Assembly: GCA_008828725.1 (NCBI GenBank)
Contig: MEHQ01001493.1
Span: forward strand, 432,884 to 496,883
DNA from: Saccharina japonica
Lineage: Eukaryota; Sar; Phaeophyceae; Laminariales; Laminariaceae
Reading direction: 5' to 3'
DNA length: 64,000 nucleotides
Numbering within the stretch: the first letter of the stretch is position 1; every line of letters begins with the position of its first letter. Of this stretch, positions 25,454 through 39,000 are shown piece after piece. A program made the position numbers and the translations under genes. The notes below the pieces were generated by a model, which saw only the letters and a program-made list of their open reading frames with translations, was not told where the DNA came from and did not search any database.

Positions 25454-28400
25454 TTAGTCAGAATCCCCAACCGTTCGCCTCTTCGCAGCGGACGCCGGTT
25501 CCTCCGCCTGCCCGTCCTCTTCATCGCTGTCCCACTTTCTCTTTCGCCCTTCGCCACCCTCCTCGCGGTCTTCGTCTCCATCTCCACCGAACACACCGTC
25601 CGAATCGTCACTGCTGGACGACAGCCCGATGTCTTTCAGATTGGCCTGTTGCATTGGGGCTGGCGTTTCGCTCGTTCCAGCGCCGACGTCTCCGTATCTG
25701 TCTGCTTGCCCTGCCCCGTCCTCCTCGGGTTCGGACAACACGTCTGCGTCGTCCTCTGATCCACTCTCGAACTGCGGCGCGTCTGAGCCTTGCTCCCCCC
25801 TTCCCAGTTTACCGCCCCCAGGCTTACTCAAAGTTGTGTGTGACTGTGTGGTCCAACTCTCTTGAAGCTTGTTGAGACTTGCCTGCTTGATTTTAGCACG
25901 TTCTGCCCGTTGAAGGGCGCTAGACTCTTGGCGCCGCCTCGCATCCTCCTCCTCTTGCTTGCGTTGCTGCACCATCTGTTTAAGCGTAATGGGAACGGAG
26001 CATTCTTAGGGCAAACGACAACTGTGCCAGGAATGCAGGTCGTGTACAACCCACATTTGTGAATACATGCCAACAACCGGGCGCAACGAGGCATCAGTCA
26101 AAACCCCCATGAGCTGCACACAATACAACTGCCTACCTTCTCCAGGGCACGCTGGTGCCTCTCGCGAACTTCCTGTTGTTGATTCGCTTTCGCCTTCTCG
26201 TGGTTGAGGTGCTGGGCTGCGCGTTCGATGTTGTCGTAGCAGAACTTGGCGTGCTTCTCGGCCTTGTTGGAGTCGTACGGTAGATGACGATGTACGTTTC
26301 CCGTCCTGTCTGGCTCGCAGTCCTTCAGCCAGGAAAACAGCTTCGTTGCACCCTGAGACAAAATTGTCGGGGTAGGGTCCGCATTACATACACACGTGAC
26401 TTCATTACCCGGATAAAGGCGTTGCTATATTGTTTTTTCCTTCGTTTCGGTATCACTGCTATTAATCTATTGCTACGTACTGTTATTCCACTTGGCGTGA
26501 AACATTTGCTTGCCCGCGTGCTGAAGCAGCCAGACGAGGCCAAGCTGGGTGTGCGCCTACGCTGGCTTCACCCGGCGTACGTACTCTATTCATAGGTGTG
26601 CAAGGCGTGTGCATGGCACATGGCACACACGGCTTGCGAGCACAGCGTCGACTTTCGTCTATACTTCGTTCTATGTTGAACGTTCGTGGGATATGAACCG
26701 AGATCGACCACCTATTCCGCACATACCACTAATACAGCACAGGCATTGATAGTGGACAGAGAGCCATTAGGGTAATAACAGAAAACAATGGCGACACGCA
26801 ATCACCACCAAGATCCGATGCACTTAAAGCAGGAAGCGACAGGGCTAAAGGGTACACTGCTGTAAGAGCTGTTACCCTGGCGAATCCCATACTAACGTCA
26901 TCACGGAGAACAATCTTCACGGACCGGGAATCACGACCAATGCCTGCACTTAATGTCGGCAAAATTTCCCTCTTCGTTCGCGCCCCACGCTATATATATA
27001 TGAACCGAGGTTTATAATACCTTGAGGTCTTCGATGGCGTTCTCCACCTCAGCCAGGGTGCGCGCTTCTCCCTTCTGCTCCTTCTGCAACACCGCGACAG
27101 CAAACGTTTCTCTAGCGAGGGCCAGGTTGTACCACAGCTGCAGGTTGTTGGGCGAAATGTGCAGCGCCTTGAGCAAGACGCGCATACAGTCACTGTACTG
27201 GCGTGCATCGAAGTACGCATGAGCCAGGTAGATGTGCAGGCTGGGGTCTCGTCCGCCGTGAAACTTCTTGAGACAATTCTGGTACAGCCGAATCGCCTGC
27301 AGGGGCGAGATGCGAACCAACCGTCAGCATGCAGTATCGCAGCAAGCATCATCCTCAACTCGGAATTTGGGTGGTACGGAACGTTAAGGATAGCCAAAAC
27401 TGCTTCGATCGTATAAATTGAGATATGTCTCATCACCTTAAACCAAAATGCTACGCATATGTATTGTGTTGTGTCGAAAGGCGTGTCGAAAGGCTACGTA
27501 ATGCAAATGGAAATCGATACGAAGACGTCGTGATGAATAAACTCCGCTCAAGTTATGCCAGAAGGATTTGGTCGGAATCATAAACCCTTCGCACTATTAC
27601 ATCTACGGCCAGGAGTACAAAGCATGGCAAAAACACGAGAGTCTGAGAGGGAGCATGGGGAAATCGTACAATCGTCCGGATCAATTTTTGGCAAGCACTT
27701 CCAATCCCGTGTGTGCCACCCGCCACATAGTTTTTTCTCTCCAGTACTTCCATGCCAAGTCGGATGTAAACAGCTCGCACTAGTAACAAATGATTGAACA
27801 CACTGGGCACCGATAAAAGAGACCACAGACTATGAAAGTCTGATAAGGTCGGATGTTTTCCTCTCGTTGAGCGACACACCTAAAACGTATCTCACCTCGT
27901 TGTGCTTGTTCTGGGCGAGGTACACGTGAGCCAAATTGATCCAAACATCTCCCAGAACCTCCGCAGAGACCTCTCGGACTCGCGCGAAGACGTCTTTCGC
28001 GTGATCCAGGGTCCCTTTCTCCGCCAGCACCATCCCCAAACCGTTCGCTGGATAGATCAAACACGAAAGGCACAAATCAGATACCCCCATGCCTTGAAGC
28101 TAAAAGCGCCGTGACAACAATGGATATACAGTTACAGTGTCACTTCGACTGCCTGCCATGTACAATTCAGTCAAGGCCAAAACAAACTCAGCAATGGTTA
28201 GTAATAGCGGGGTCAGTCTGACCACCGAAGCAAAGGGACGGAGGGCGTCGCAAGATGGTTTCCGTACCTGAAAAGGCGTTGGCATCGTCTTTCTTCAGGA
28301 CCTCGTGGTAGAAATTCGCGGCATGCAGAAGGTGCTTTTCGTACTTAGTACGATCTTCGAGGTTGCTGAAGTACACGTTTCCCAACGAGAGATTCGCGTA

Positions 28401-31400
28401 GCTGTCTCCTCGAAGCCCCGGCTGACGTCATGGAATTGTGATAAACAAAAGAAAGCGGGTTGATTAACTTTGGCAAGCAATTGATGGGAAGTCCGTCTTT
28501 TTGGAAGAGAAAGCCCCCAAATGGGCGGGGTAAGTAAAACTACTCTACAGTACGTAGTATAGATCGCTCTGGTCTATTCGATTAGCGGAGCAATATAGCA
28601 ACAAACGTGTTGCATGGCGTTGGGCATCAAACCTCACCATTTCGAGAATTTTCTCAAACTTCTTCTGCGCCGGCCCCCATTCCGAGTTGCGCATGTGGAG
28701 GTTGCCCATGTAAGCGACGATGTCAGGGTTGTCCCCATCGACCTCCAAGGCCTGCTTGAACCACTTGCTGGCCTCGTGAATTTGGCCAGAGTCACGAGCC
28801 ATGATACCCAGCCGGAGGTAACCTGCAAGAGAGAGATTCGAAACACACTTAATGACTCAACCCTACGAAGCATTGCCGCTCAAAACATTCGTCCGTCAAT
28901 GCCTATGTCTCCACGAACGCATATCAATACACGGGCTACAGTACGCCAACATAGTTCCACCGCGTCTGCTTTGAGCTAGCTCCTCGGGGAGATCAGGTCG
29001 CAACTACGTAGTCGCCCTTGAAAAGGTCGCGCAGGTCGCGCTTCCGGGTCTCATCTCATCATCATTATCATAGCAACAACTCACTGTGGACGTATGTCGG
29101 ATGCTCCGCAAGGACGGCCTTGTGAAGCTCTTGCGCGGCCTCATGGTGGCCTTGCTTCTCGTGCAGGAGGGCAAAGTTAAACACCATAGACACGTTGTCC
29201 CTGGTCACTCGCGTCTTCTGCACCTTCTTATACAGCGGCCCCTCCAGTCCGATGCCATCCACGTCACCGGGAGGCACGTCTGCGACTTCGAATGAGCCTT
29301 CTTTCTCCGGGCCTTGCGCCGTTGTCACAAAATGCTCGCCTACTCGAACTTGGGTCCCTTTTTGCAGAGCCCCCGTAATGGAAGAAGAAGTCTTCACCGT
29401 GCGCGATCCCTGCACTACCGAGGCCGTTGTCGGCAGCTCCTTCCACTCCCAAAAAAGCTGATTCGCAGGATCAGTAATGCGAAGCAGGGCATCTGAATCG
29501 GCGTTGTCATCTGCTCGTTTTCCTTCAGGTCCCTTCTCGCTTAAGGCGTGCTGGTAGGCCGCCATGGCCTCTACAGGGCTGCCCAAATGCTCGTACAGAA
29601 CAGCGATGTTCGTCCATGCGGCTTGATGTGTTTCCAGCCCGATCTTATCGCCGAGGCTCTCCGGCGTGATCGGTCTGGCTCCCGCCGGGTTCGTGTCACC
29701 AAGCCCCTTAGAGTACGATGAAAGAGCAAGCTTGTGGTCCGCAGTCTCTTCTTGCAGTACCTACGGGTGCATGAGACACGACACGCAAAATAGAAGAACA
29801 AATAAGCTGAAGCAGAATCACTCTACAAAACGAACTTGAACAAATCAGGCCGCTACTGCAGCAAACATATGCTCACAATGGACGCCACCCGATACGACGT
29901 TCCCAAATAAACTGGATCACGTGATCACGAAAGGTTAGTGCAGGTTTCCAGTGATCCCATCCATTAATAACACACCTGTGCTTGAGCGATCCACGCGTCT
30001 GATAAGTGGGGATTCAGCTCCAGGGCCCGCTTGAATTTGGACAGTGCCGGCTGCCGCTGCTTGTTTTTAGCGTACAGCACACCCAAAAGCACGAGAGCCT
30101 CCTGAAATACGAGCAAAGAGAGCGCACACAAGGTACAGGGCCGACAATGGTTGAAACAGCGGCTCTGCGGGAAGTAAATGGGCACTACCTGTGGGCACCC
30201 TACTCGTACAGCGTATTGAAACACTTCGCACAATGCAATCTTCCTGTACCTGGTTGTCTGGTAATTCTGCCAGCACAGCGTCGAGAGCCTTCACCGCCAA
30301 GTCGATGTTTCCTTCGTACACCAGCATCTGGGCCATACCGTACTGTGCGGGAGGGAACTGAGGCCACAAGTTGCACGCCTCAGTGTACAGCAGCTTTGCC
30401 TCGCTAAGGTTCCCCCTGGCATGGTGCACGCGTGCCTTTAGAAAGCAGCTTTCGGCCTTGATCTCCGGTGCAGTCGTGTTCTCGTAAGCAGTGGTGGCCA
30501 GCTCGACGACCTGCAACACAAAAAATAACAAACCTCAACGATTCTAAACGAAATTACCCCAGGTATGCAGGAGTGCATAAAATTACAAGCAATGCGCACT
30601 ACAGTAGAAACCTCGATCAAAATTATGTCTTCGAGGAATGAGACGCGCTGCAAACAGCGATCGCAGTTCACGCCGGGTTGGTGGAGGCAGACACACCTTG
30701 CCCATAATGCCATCACCCCAGGGCAGCCACCGACCAATCTGTAGCTTTCACGAGGTCATATAAAACCCCTCGCAGGCGTGATCGCACTATTACCATTACA
30801 CGTAGCTTGCAAATACGAGTTTCAACAAAATCCTCGATCTCACAGACCCCCAACGGGGGGCTGGGCGTCGAAAATACCTATAATACCACGTAGATCACGA
30901 GATTGATCAGCACGCAACAGAAAAGAGAAATTTCGAGAACTTATCAACTTCATGTAATACTTGGTACGAAAAAATAGAAGTGAAGACCGCTCTACTTTAG
31001 TATTAAAATTTGCCTTCCTACATATACCTGGTATATCCTCTAATGTGAAGGATAGGGTAGGTAGACACCGTCAACCTCTGATCACAAATGCCAACTATGA
31101 AGATACGTTAACCAACGTCCGGTTTACGAGACCTGCCATCATGGATGGTCTTCATATGGTTGACGTTCGGGAATACAAACCCAGAACGCTACCAGGGAGT
31201 GAAGGGTCCTCTACGAGAACGACCCCCACTCCCACACTCTTACCTATGAGATCTCTCCTTGCGAGATGCGAGGGAGGTTTTGTGGAGGCACCTCCTTGCC
31301 ACATATAAGAAAGAAAAGTGCGCGTCAAGGCCTCGGCCAACCCTGCTCAAGACCCCGACACGGCCGACATCATCTGAGGAGGCGACCTCCATAATGGCGT

Positions 31401-33735
31401 CGACGATGAGATCCTCTAACCCTCAATAAGGGATATATATATATAAAAAAATCCTGCATGAGGTCATACAAAACCCGTAGTACGCGCGGTCGAATTATCA
31501 CATGATACGATACACAGCTTGCAAATATGAGTTTCGACGAAATCCTTGATCTCACAGCTGATGTTTTGATTTATTTCATCACTAACACATAACTTCGCAC
31601 TTAGAGTCGCACCACGTCGCAAACCCAGGCAACACACCAAGCATTCAACAACAGCGAACAAAAAAACGAAATCGCCCACCTTGCTGTAGTCCTTCCTGTA
31701 AAGCTTCAGCCCATTCGCTGTCGCTTCCGTGAACTTGTCCCGCAGGTCGAGTACAGTACCGTCAGCGCTTTTGCCATTGAGAGCTGTTGCAAACGTAGAC
31801 CCTATTCGGATCAGATCCCCTTCCACCAAGTCATGCTTGACATCCCCACCGATCTTCCCTGTGCGCTCACCGCACTCAACGTTCATGGTGACCTTCAGCG
31901 GCGACCATGTCCAGAAATAATGATTTGCCAGGTGGTTGAGAACCATAGCATGCTTGTCGTCCACGTGATACGCCATGCTGATCGTGTTGATGGCGTTCTC
32001 TGTCCTCCTCGCTGCATCGTTCGAGCCGGCAGCTGCTGTCGACAACTCCAGGATGGCGCTCCCGACCAAAGCTTGAACATTCTGGGGGTCTAGCTGCAGG
32101 GCGCGCGCCATGGCGGCTTGGGCACGGGCAATCTGGCCTAGCTTGTAGCAGCATAGTCCGAAGCCTACCCGCACTGACGCAGAGCATTCCGGGTTCACGC
32201 GGATCGCCTCGCTATAGGCATATCATATCGTGTACCAGGGGTATCACACAACGAGGAACGCGGCAACAACGGGGAAAACCAGAAGATGAAGGAAGTGAGG
32301 CAAAAGCTAATTATCTGAGACCGCTTCAAACTTACGATAATAAAAAACGGTGATGACTTTATCTGCTGATTTGAAGAGCTTCACGTGCAGTAATAGGTTG
32401 CATGCCCTGCTGGTAGGTTCTAACCTGTAAAGGTCGAGGGCTTGCTTATAATTCCCGTTGTGGAAGTTAACAGCTGCCTCCCCCAGAGTAGCCGGGAAGT
32501 TGTGACGCTGCTTGCGAGCGTTCTCGAAGAAGTACTTCGCCCGATCCAGTTCCCCTTGACACAGGTAAAACACACCCTTGCCCACCCAAGTCAGCTCTGA
32601 CATATTGTCGATCCGATCAGCACTGGTCAGGTGGCTGAGCGCAGCAGTGTAGTGATCGTCGCTCGCGGTTCTATCGGTGGCTTTGGTCGCCTGTCGAACA
32701 GAGTCCGCCGCAAGAGCGTTGAGGATCCGAATGCGGCCAACATCGAACGCCCTACGATCGTCCGAGTAGAATCTTTCTGTCTCCGGCGTTAGCGCCTCGA
32801 TGATCTCGTTTAGGATGCCTCGAAAATGCGCCTCGGATCCTTGTCGGTAGTACTCCACCTGGCAGGTAAGATGGCGGAAGAGACCGCCAGAACCAAAAAC
32901 AGGGGGATTCATTAGATTTGCCGCTTCATATATTTGCTTCAACATTGCTCTTCGTTGACGGTACATAGTGCTGCAGCAGTGCTACTATCTGTATTCCATA
33001 CAAAAAAAACACGGACCATCCCACGCGCAAGCACTTGTCTAACCTGGTACCTGCACACCTGTACCACTGGCACTGCCACGGCTATCGATTTCGACGTACG
33101 ACATGGCACAGAAGTAGACGTTCAATCCAGTTGAGTGGACCAACCCTCTTGTTGACAGCACGCATACTATACTCGTATGTTTCACTGAAGCGTCCTGCAG
33201 ATGCGCGATCCAGGCATTGCACAACAAGCGTCTTGTACTTGGCCTCAAGCAAAACCGACCCTGGGTAAAACGCAAGTACCTGTGGTATTGTATGTTATTA
33301 CATGTTATTAATATTAATAGCATGTTATACATACCAGGAATCTGGCACGATACCTGGCACGTTCCACATACTGGTATTAACGAGCGCCGTTTATACAAGG
33401 CATACTCTGGTAAGCTGGTAAGGTTGTAATATCAGCTCGTACAATAGCTGGTGTGTCGTCAATCGCCACCGATGCTGTGCGAAAGCAATCACAACTAGGT
33501 GGTGGATTTCACCGAGAGCAAACAAAAGGGCATAGATGCGTTAGCGTCATGTTCTCACCGCAAAGCGCAGCCAGATGTCCAATGGCGCGATTTCCGCCTT
33601 GAGAACATCCACGACGTCGTTGTAGTCGCCAGGGAGATCGTCTGTGTATACCTCCACAGTTTGCTGTGCACCGCGGACAGGAATTCGGATGCAGCCATCG
33701 TCCCTTGAGTCCTCGTTTCGCGGTAGCATAGACAT
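25454..33735 (-). CDS. CTR9: CTR9 homologue, TPR subunit of the PAF1 complex
   Basis: CTR9 scaffolds the nuclear PAF1 complex, which travels with RNA polymerase II and promotes histone modification. Twelve exons in order: 33735-33559, 32858-32425, 32211-31680, 30510-30250, 30101-29976, 29760-29085, 28822-28638, 28421-28268, 28047-27896, 27296-27021, 26352-26137, 25975-25454. All junctions are GT-AG and in phase, giving 1236 residues (human 1173). The N terminus has [15 protein letters not shown] and [13 protein letters not shown] blocks include [49 protein letters not shown] and [17 protein letters not shown]. The C terminus is an EQ/KR-rich coiled region ([10 protein letters not shown]) and then an acidic SDD/EED tail. 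The unusual features are two extra modules, at residues about 302-376 and 612-689, absent from the animal protein at those points. It is convergent with PCYT2 and divergent from the VPS37-like gene. Confidence 0.95.
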
Positions 33736-34055
33736 GACACCGGAAATAACAGAAGAAGCCGACCGCTCTCGAGAAAGTTTCCTGCCTGGCTAACGCACCC
33801 CACCGGGGGTAGACTGAACGCACCGCCGGTCGAGATACAGCAATTGAATTCCCTAACGCCTTTTGTTCTTTGGAACTCCGTGAGAAATCCCGAATTTCGA
33901 TATCGCGTCGGTTCATCAGCATCAAGTCATCCCCATTGATCGGCATCTACACCAGCAGCCCGATACTCGACTGGAAGTATTGCATATTCAACCGCCCACC
34001 GCCCGATCCCGACGTCATTTAGTTTTTCTTTTCTTATTCTGCGCCGGGCTTGAAA
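33736..34055. promoter_or_regulatory. Candidate bidirectional promoter, CTR9 / VPS37-like
   Basis: Only 320 bases separate the two start codons, which face away from each other, so both promoters and 5' leaders must lie here or extend into the genes. No TATA box is evident. The pyrimidine-rich CATTTAGTTTTTCTTTTCTTATTC-type stretch at 34014-34038 precedes the VPS37-like start. Function is inferred from arrangement only. Confidence 0.5.
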
Positions 34056-36015
34056 ATGGCCTGGTTATTCGGTTCAGCGAAGAGGGCGCCAGCGGGGCAA
34101 TCGGAGTCCAAAGCAGCAAGAGATCGACAGATCGCCAACTTGCACGAACGAGTTCCTGGTCTTCAGATCAAGTCGACTGACAACTCTCTCTATGAGATCC
34201 GTATCGCAGCTCCTCCAGATGGGGCGATGGTCCTGCTACGAGTATTTCTCCCTACAAAGTTTCCAACCGATCGGCCAGGTGAATCATTGCGTACTATTAA
34301 TATATACGATCGTAGAAGGACAGAGTAGAATACCTACTCTGTACCCTGGTACGATGGTAGTCTACAGGAGTCAGTGTTCGTTTACGTAATATGTGCAAGG
34401 TTCCACAGATGCTCCGAGTACCTTGAAGTAAAGTAAGGAGTATTCGAGATAAGCACAATTCAGGCACTTCGTGTACTCGGAGTATTTGAGCTCTAATGTA
34501 CTGCGGGATACTGCTCGTACTCGGAGTATTTCGAGATTCTGTACTGCAGATACTGCCATACTAGGAGTATTTCGGGGTCCGATACTGCGGGTATCATACT
34601 CCTTGTGCTCGGAATATTTGGGCCTTCAGTACTGCTCATACTCCAAGTACTCCGAGTATTGAAGCCGCCAGCACTCTAATACTCTTAAGTACTCGGAGTA
34701 CGAAATGTACTCGATACTCGGAGTATACTCGGAGTGTTAAGTGTATTAGGAGCATCTTTGCGTCATTTTTAAGACTCGGCCGTCATTACTCCCAGGTTCT
34801 GGGAGCATGTGACTGGCGTTTACAGCATTTAAAAATTCACAGATGCTCCCATTACCTCGGAGTATAATTATACTCGAGGTACTTTGTGTACTCGCAGTAG
34901 TGCGGTGTTCAATACTCTCGATACTCGGAGTACTCCGAGTAATTTAGATGTTCGTACTCCGGGTACTGCTTGTACTCGAGGATGATTACTGCTCATATTC
35001 CCAGTACTCGGAGTATTTGGGCCTTCAGTACTCCTCATACTCCATGTACTCGAGTATTTAGGCCACCAGTACTCTAATATTCTCAGTACTCGGAGTACGA
35101 AAAATACTCGATACTCCCGAGTACTACTGTTCATAAATGTAGACTTTTTTAGGATTGTACCTGCATTTTTGGGGATAAAACACACTCGGAAATATGTTGG
35201 AACCGTTACTATGGACTCGATCGTTCTTAGAGATCCCGCCAAACATATTTGTCAATATTTGAGTGTTTGCGTTTTTTTTTTTTCTTACTTTTACTTCTCT
35301 AAAATTCTCCCGAAGGAAGGATTTGCGGTAAATTTTTTAAAAAACGGCAAAAAAGTACTTTAGAGAAGTACGTTTTTGATCAAAAGTTACGGTAACTTTT
35401 GGCTCTCAGTTTCATTGGCCTACACACACCGAGCATTCTACCGACGCAGAACGGCACAAATTATGGGTCATGTCTCCCATAGGCCCCAACCTTGCTGCTT
35501 GCTCTACACAACACAACAACCGGTGGGAGCACAGAGGCTCGAGAGGTGTGCTACAGTATGATACGGACAAGCGGTGCTGGATTTTGCTGACGGGGCGCCG
35601 GCGGACTGCTGGCGGCCCGCTACGGTACGCTCTCGCCGGCTTGGTGTCGTGGAGGATGCGCTGTTCAGAAGAACTACTCGTACGAGTACGAGTTACTCGT
35701 ACGAGTCGTGCTCGTATGGAGACGTAGTCTTACCGCCTTGCTTGTAGAGCGCGACAGGATGACAGATCGCCGTGTATCATTTCAGTTTCACCACACTGCG
35801 GTAGCAGCACTAGCAGCACTAGCAGCAGCGGCGGCGCGCCGCCACGGTCTATATATGTCGGGCCCCGGGCGGGCTTGGAGCGGGGCCTGCCGGCGCGGTG
35901 TCGCGCGCAGGTCGTGGGCAGCAGCAGGAGCAGCACACGACGACAAGAAGAGTTGGACGCAAAATCGAAAAAAGAAAAAACCGAAGCTGTTGCTTCTCCT
36001 GCTCTGCTGCTCCTC

Positions 36016-36048
<33 letters not shown>

Positions 36049-39000
36049 TGCCGCTGCTGCTGGGGCTGCCGCTGCTGCTGGGGCTGCCGCCACATAGCTT
36101 CAGCCACCGGTGCTGCTGCTTGCGGTCGTGGGATTGCAGCTGCGGCACTGCGGTCATACCCCTGCCGACGCCACCGTTGCTGGGCTGCCGTTGCTCTCGT
36201 ACGCTACTTTTTGTTTTCGTTGTTTGTTTGGTTTGCCGCATTGCCTCACCCCACTTCCCTTATTATTTTCGGAGGCGTCGCCTGCAGGATTTTGTTTACT
36301 TCTATCGCAAACACACCGAAACCATGAGGGGAAGGGAATTCACTTTTTTGAGCGGAAGGAAAGTTTTTTTTTTTTTTACTTCTATCGCAAACACTCTATT
36401 TAATGGTTGTGGATCTCAAGGTAAAGAAGGTCTATCCCGCACAAAACCGAGGACTCCCGACAAAAAATGGTTTGAAGATACTCCAAGCGTGACACGCTGC
36501 ACACACACGCATGACACACGGCACACATTGCACACGCACGTACACGTCACACATGGGACACAGTGCTCGTACAGTAGTGGTGGGATAATATTTGCAGAAG
36601 AAGTAGAACAGGATGCACCGAAAAAGGGGCTGGAACACTCGAATACACCTGCCTAAGAAATCCACTTGGTTTTTGTGTGCTATCGGTCTTATATATGTGG
36701 GGTCTGGGTTACGTACAACACAAAAAAAAGTAGAAAAAACAAACGAAAGTAGGCATCGCCAAGGGTCGAACTCAAGCCTTCAAATCTAAAATCAGTCATG
36801 ATAACCGTTTGACTGTACTTTCAAAGATATATTTTCCATGTGTACTGGTACAGTAGTTTTTGTCGCGGCGCGCACCAGACGCACGACAGGCCGCACATAC
36901 ATCTTGCAAGCACAGGAGTAAGCAGCAGCAGCAGAAGAGAGAGAGGTGGTGGTGCCTGATGACGGATGCAAGCCTGCGATAAAGCAACCGCTAATTAATA
37001 GCCACAGCAGTATACGGTGGACCCGCCACAGGCCCATCTGCTGCTTGTGCTTCTAGCCGGGTCTGTGGCGTTGTTTTTGGTTGTTGCATGTTGTTTGATG
37101 TCTCGTGGGTTTCTGGAGTGAGCTTTGGGGAACAAACACAAAAAACGAAAAATATAAGGACAGTAGTTGAGGCAGGTTGAGGTACTCCTATTTATTCAAA
37201 GCGGTCATTACTTTTCCGGTCATAGTGAGCGTGGGTCTGTCACACACAGCAGCAGAACATAATTTGTAGATATGTGGTGTGGATTATGGACCGCAGGCTC
37301 CGATAAACACATCAGCTAGTCACAGCAATACAGCGCAGATGGGCGTGTCACACACGCAAGGTGTTACCTGTGTTGGTGCTTATGCAGAGTTGTAACGCTG
37401 TGCTCTCTGCATGTTCTGCTGTCAACCTGTGGTTCACTGGTATGTCGGTGGGCTCTCCTGTGTGCTCATGATGAGCTCGTGAAAGGGCCAAAAACAGGGC
37501 AAAAAAACAAAAACAGAAAATTATTATTTACTGGCACGTACGTACAAAATAAGGCCTCACGCAGAGAACCCGGGAAATCGTCTTATCCACTCCCGCGGGA
37601 AAAAATACTTTGAGCGCCTGCCACGCGAGCTACCGTGCTCGGATCGAGCTCAAACCTCGACCAGCGTGTCCGGACGGGCTTCCTGTGTCGGCGTACTTGG
37701 CGTGTTGCCGAAAAGTTATCGTACGAAGAGAAAAGTTACGAAAAGTACGAAAAATTCACAAACATAACTATATACAAGGCTCCCCTTCGGGGAGTGGGGT
37801 GTTCCCCGCGGGGTGACGCAAGCTCGCACGTCCCACGGAAAAACCGACCTATCGCCATCCAGCTGTAATTGTAGAAAGGGGGGTGAACGAATAATCACCT
37901 TTCAGCGATTATCGTATAGTAAAACGGTTTTTGCTAACGTACGCATATTTAAATTTATAATAAAATTGGCGTTATACCACATAAAAAACATGTTATTTTT
38001 ATCACGAACCGCGATGTCAAATTTTCTTGAGTTCGCGGAAACTTGTCATTCTCATAGTTTGTGAAACAATATCACGATCGGCGAAACTGTCAAGTTGTTT
38101 TTCGTGACATATTTTGTTCGGTAGATATGGCGGTGTGTACCACAGCGAGCAGTATGTCGTTCTCGTATACGAACAGCAAACGGCAGAAAAAATACAATCG
38201 CATTTCGTCCAGTAAATACAGTACCTAGTATACAGTAGCAGCAAGCAGTACAAAGCAGTAGCAGCGGGCAGTGTAGCAAGTAACAGCAACACAAGCGGAG
38301 CTACTAATTGTAGTATCTACGTACCTACAGCAAGCAGCAGCACCACCAACTAATGCTGCGACACGGCAGCTAACGTTCAGCAGTAGCAGCAGCACACTTC
38401 TGCTTCATTCAGCGCACAGCAAAGCGGTACAGCTACGAGTAGCAGCTGAAGCTACTTAAATACTACTCGTCGTGGTAAAGCGTACATTTCCCGCCGTCCA
38501 AGGGAAATACACACAAGGCTCTTGTGGTGTATTCGTACATCATATAAACATGCATCATTGTGGTATGCCAGAGCGGGGCCGGTATATAGCGGACGAAAAC
38601 AAGTAGCAGTACGTATGTTGGGGCAGATGGGTACGTACTATAGGTGCAAGAGGTTGTTCCACTACGAAAAATATCCTATCCGGTCGCCGGCATCTATGCG
38701 TAGCCCTTGTATCATAGCGGCCTAACAAAAGTAGGGAAAAAAGTGGGGGCAGCACAGCAGTAGTCCCCATCCACAGACATGACAGGACTCAACCGCGTAC
38801 CAACCCACCCACCAGAGCATCCACCCACCCACACATCACGTGCTCTAACAGTACAGCAATACAGTACTACGTACTGTAGGTGGGGAGCTAGTGCTGTTGT
38901 ATCGTACTGGCGGGCAAAGGTAATACGTAGAAAACAAACCAGGGACAGAGCAGACACGACAGCACTCAACCACGTACGAACCCACCCACCCACCCACCCA

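Noticed and set aside
25054..25975. A 273-codon plus-strand frame opposite the end of CTR9
   Set aside because: It lies antisense to the last CTR9 exon, whose acidic repeats keep the opposite strand open. No family motif.
35708..36656. Ala/Leu/Cys/Gln-rich frames of up to 252 codons
   Set aside because: They come from the CTG microsatellite within the VPS37 intron.
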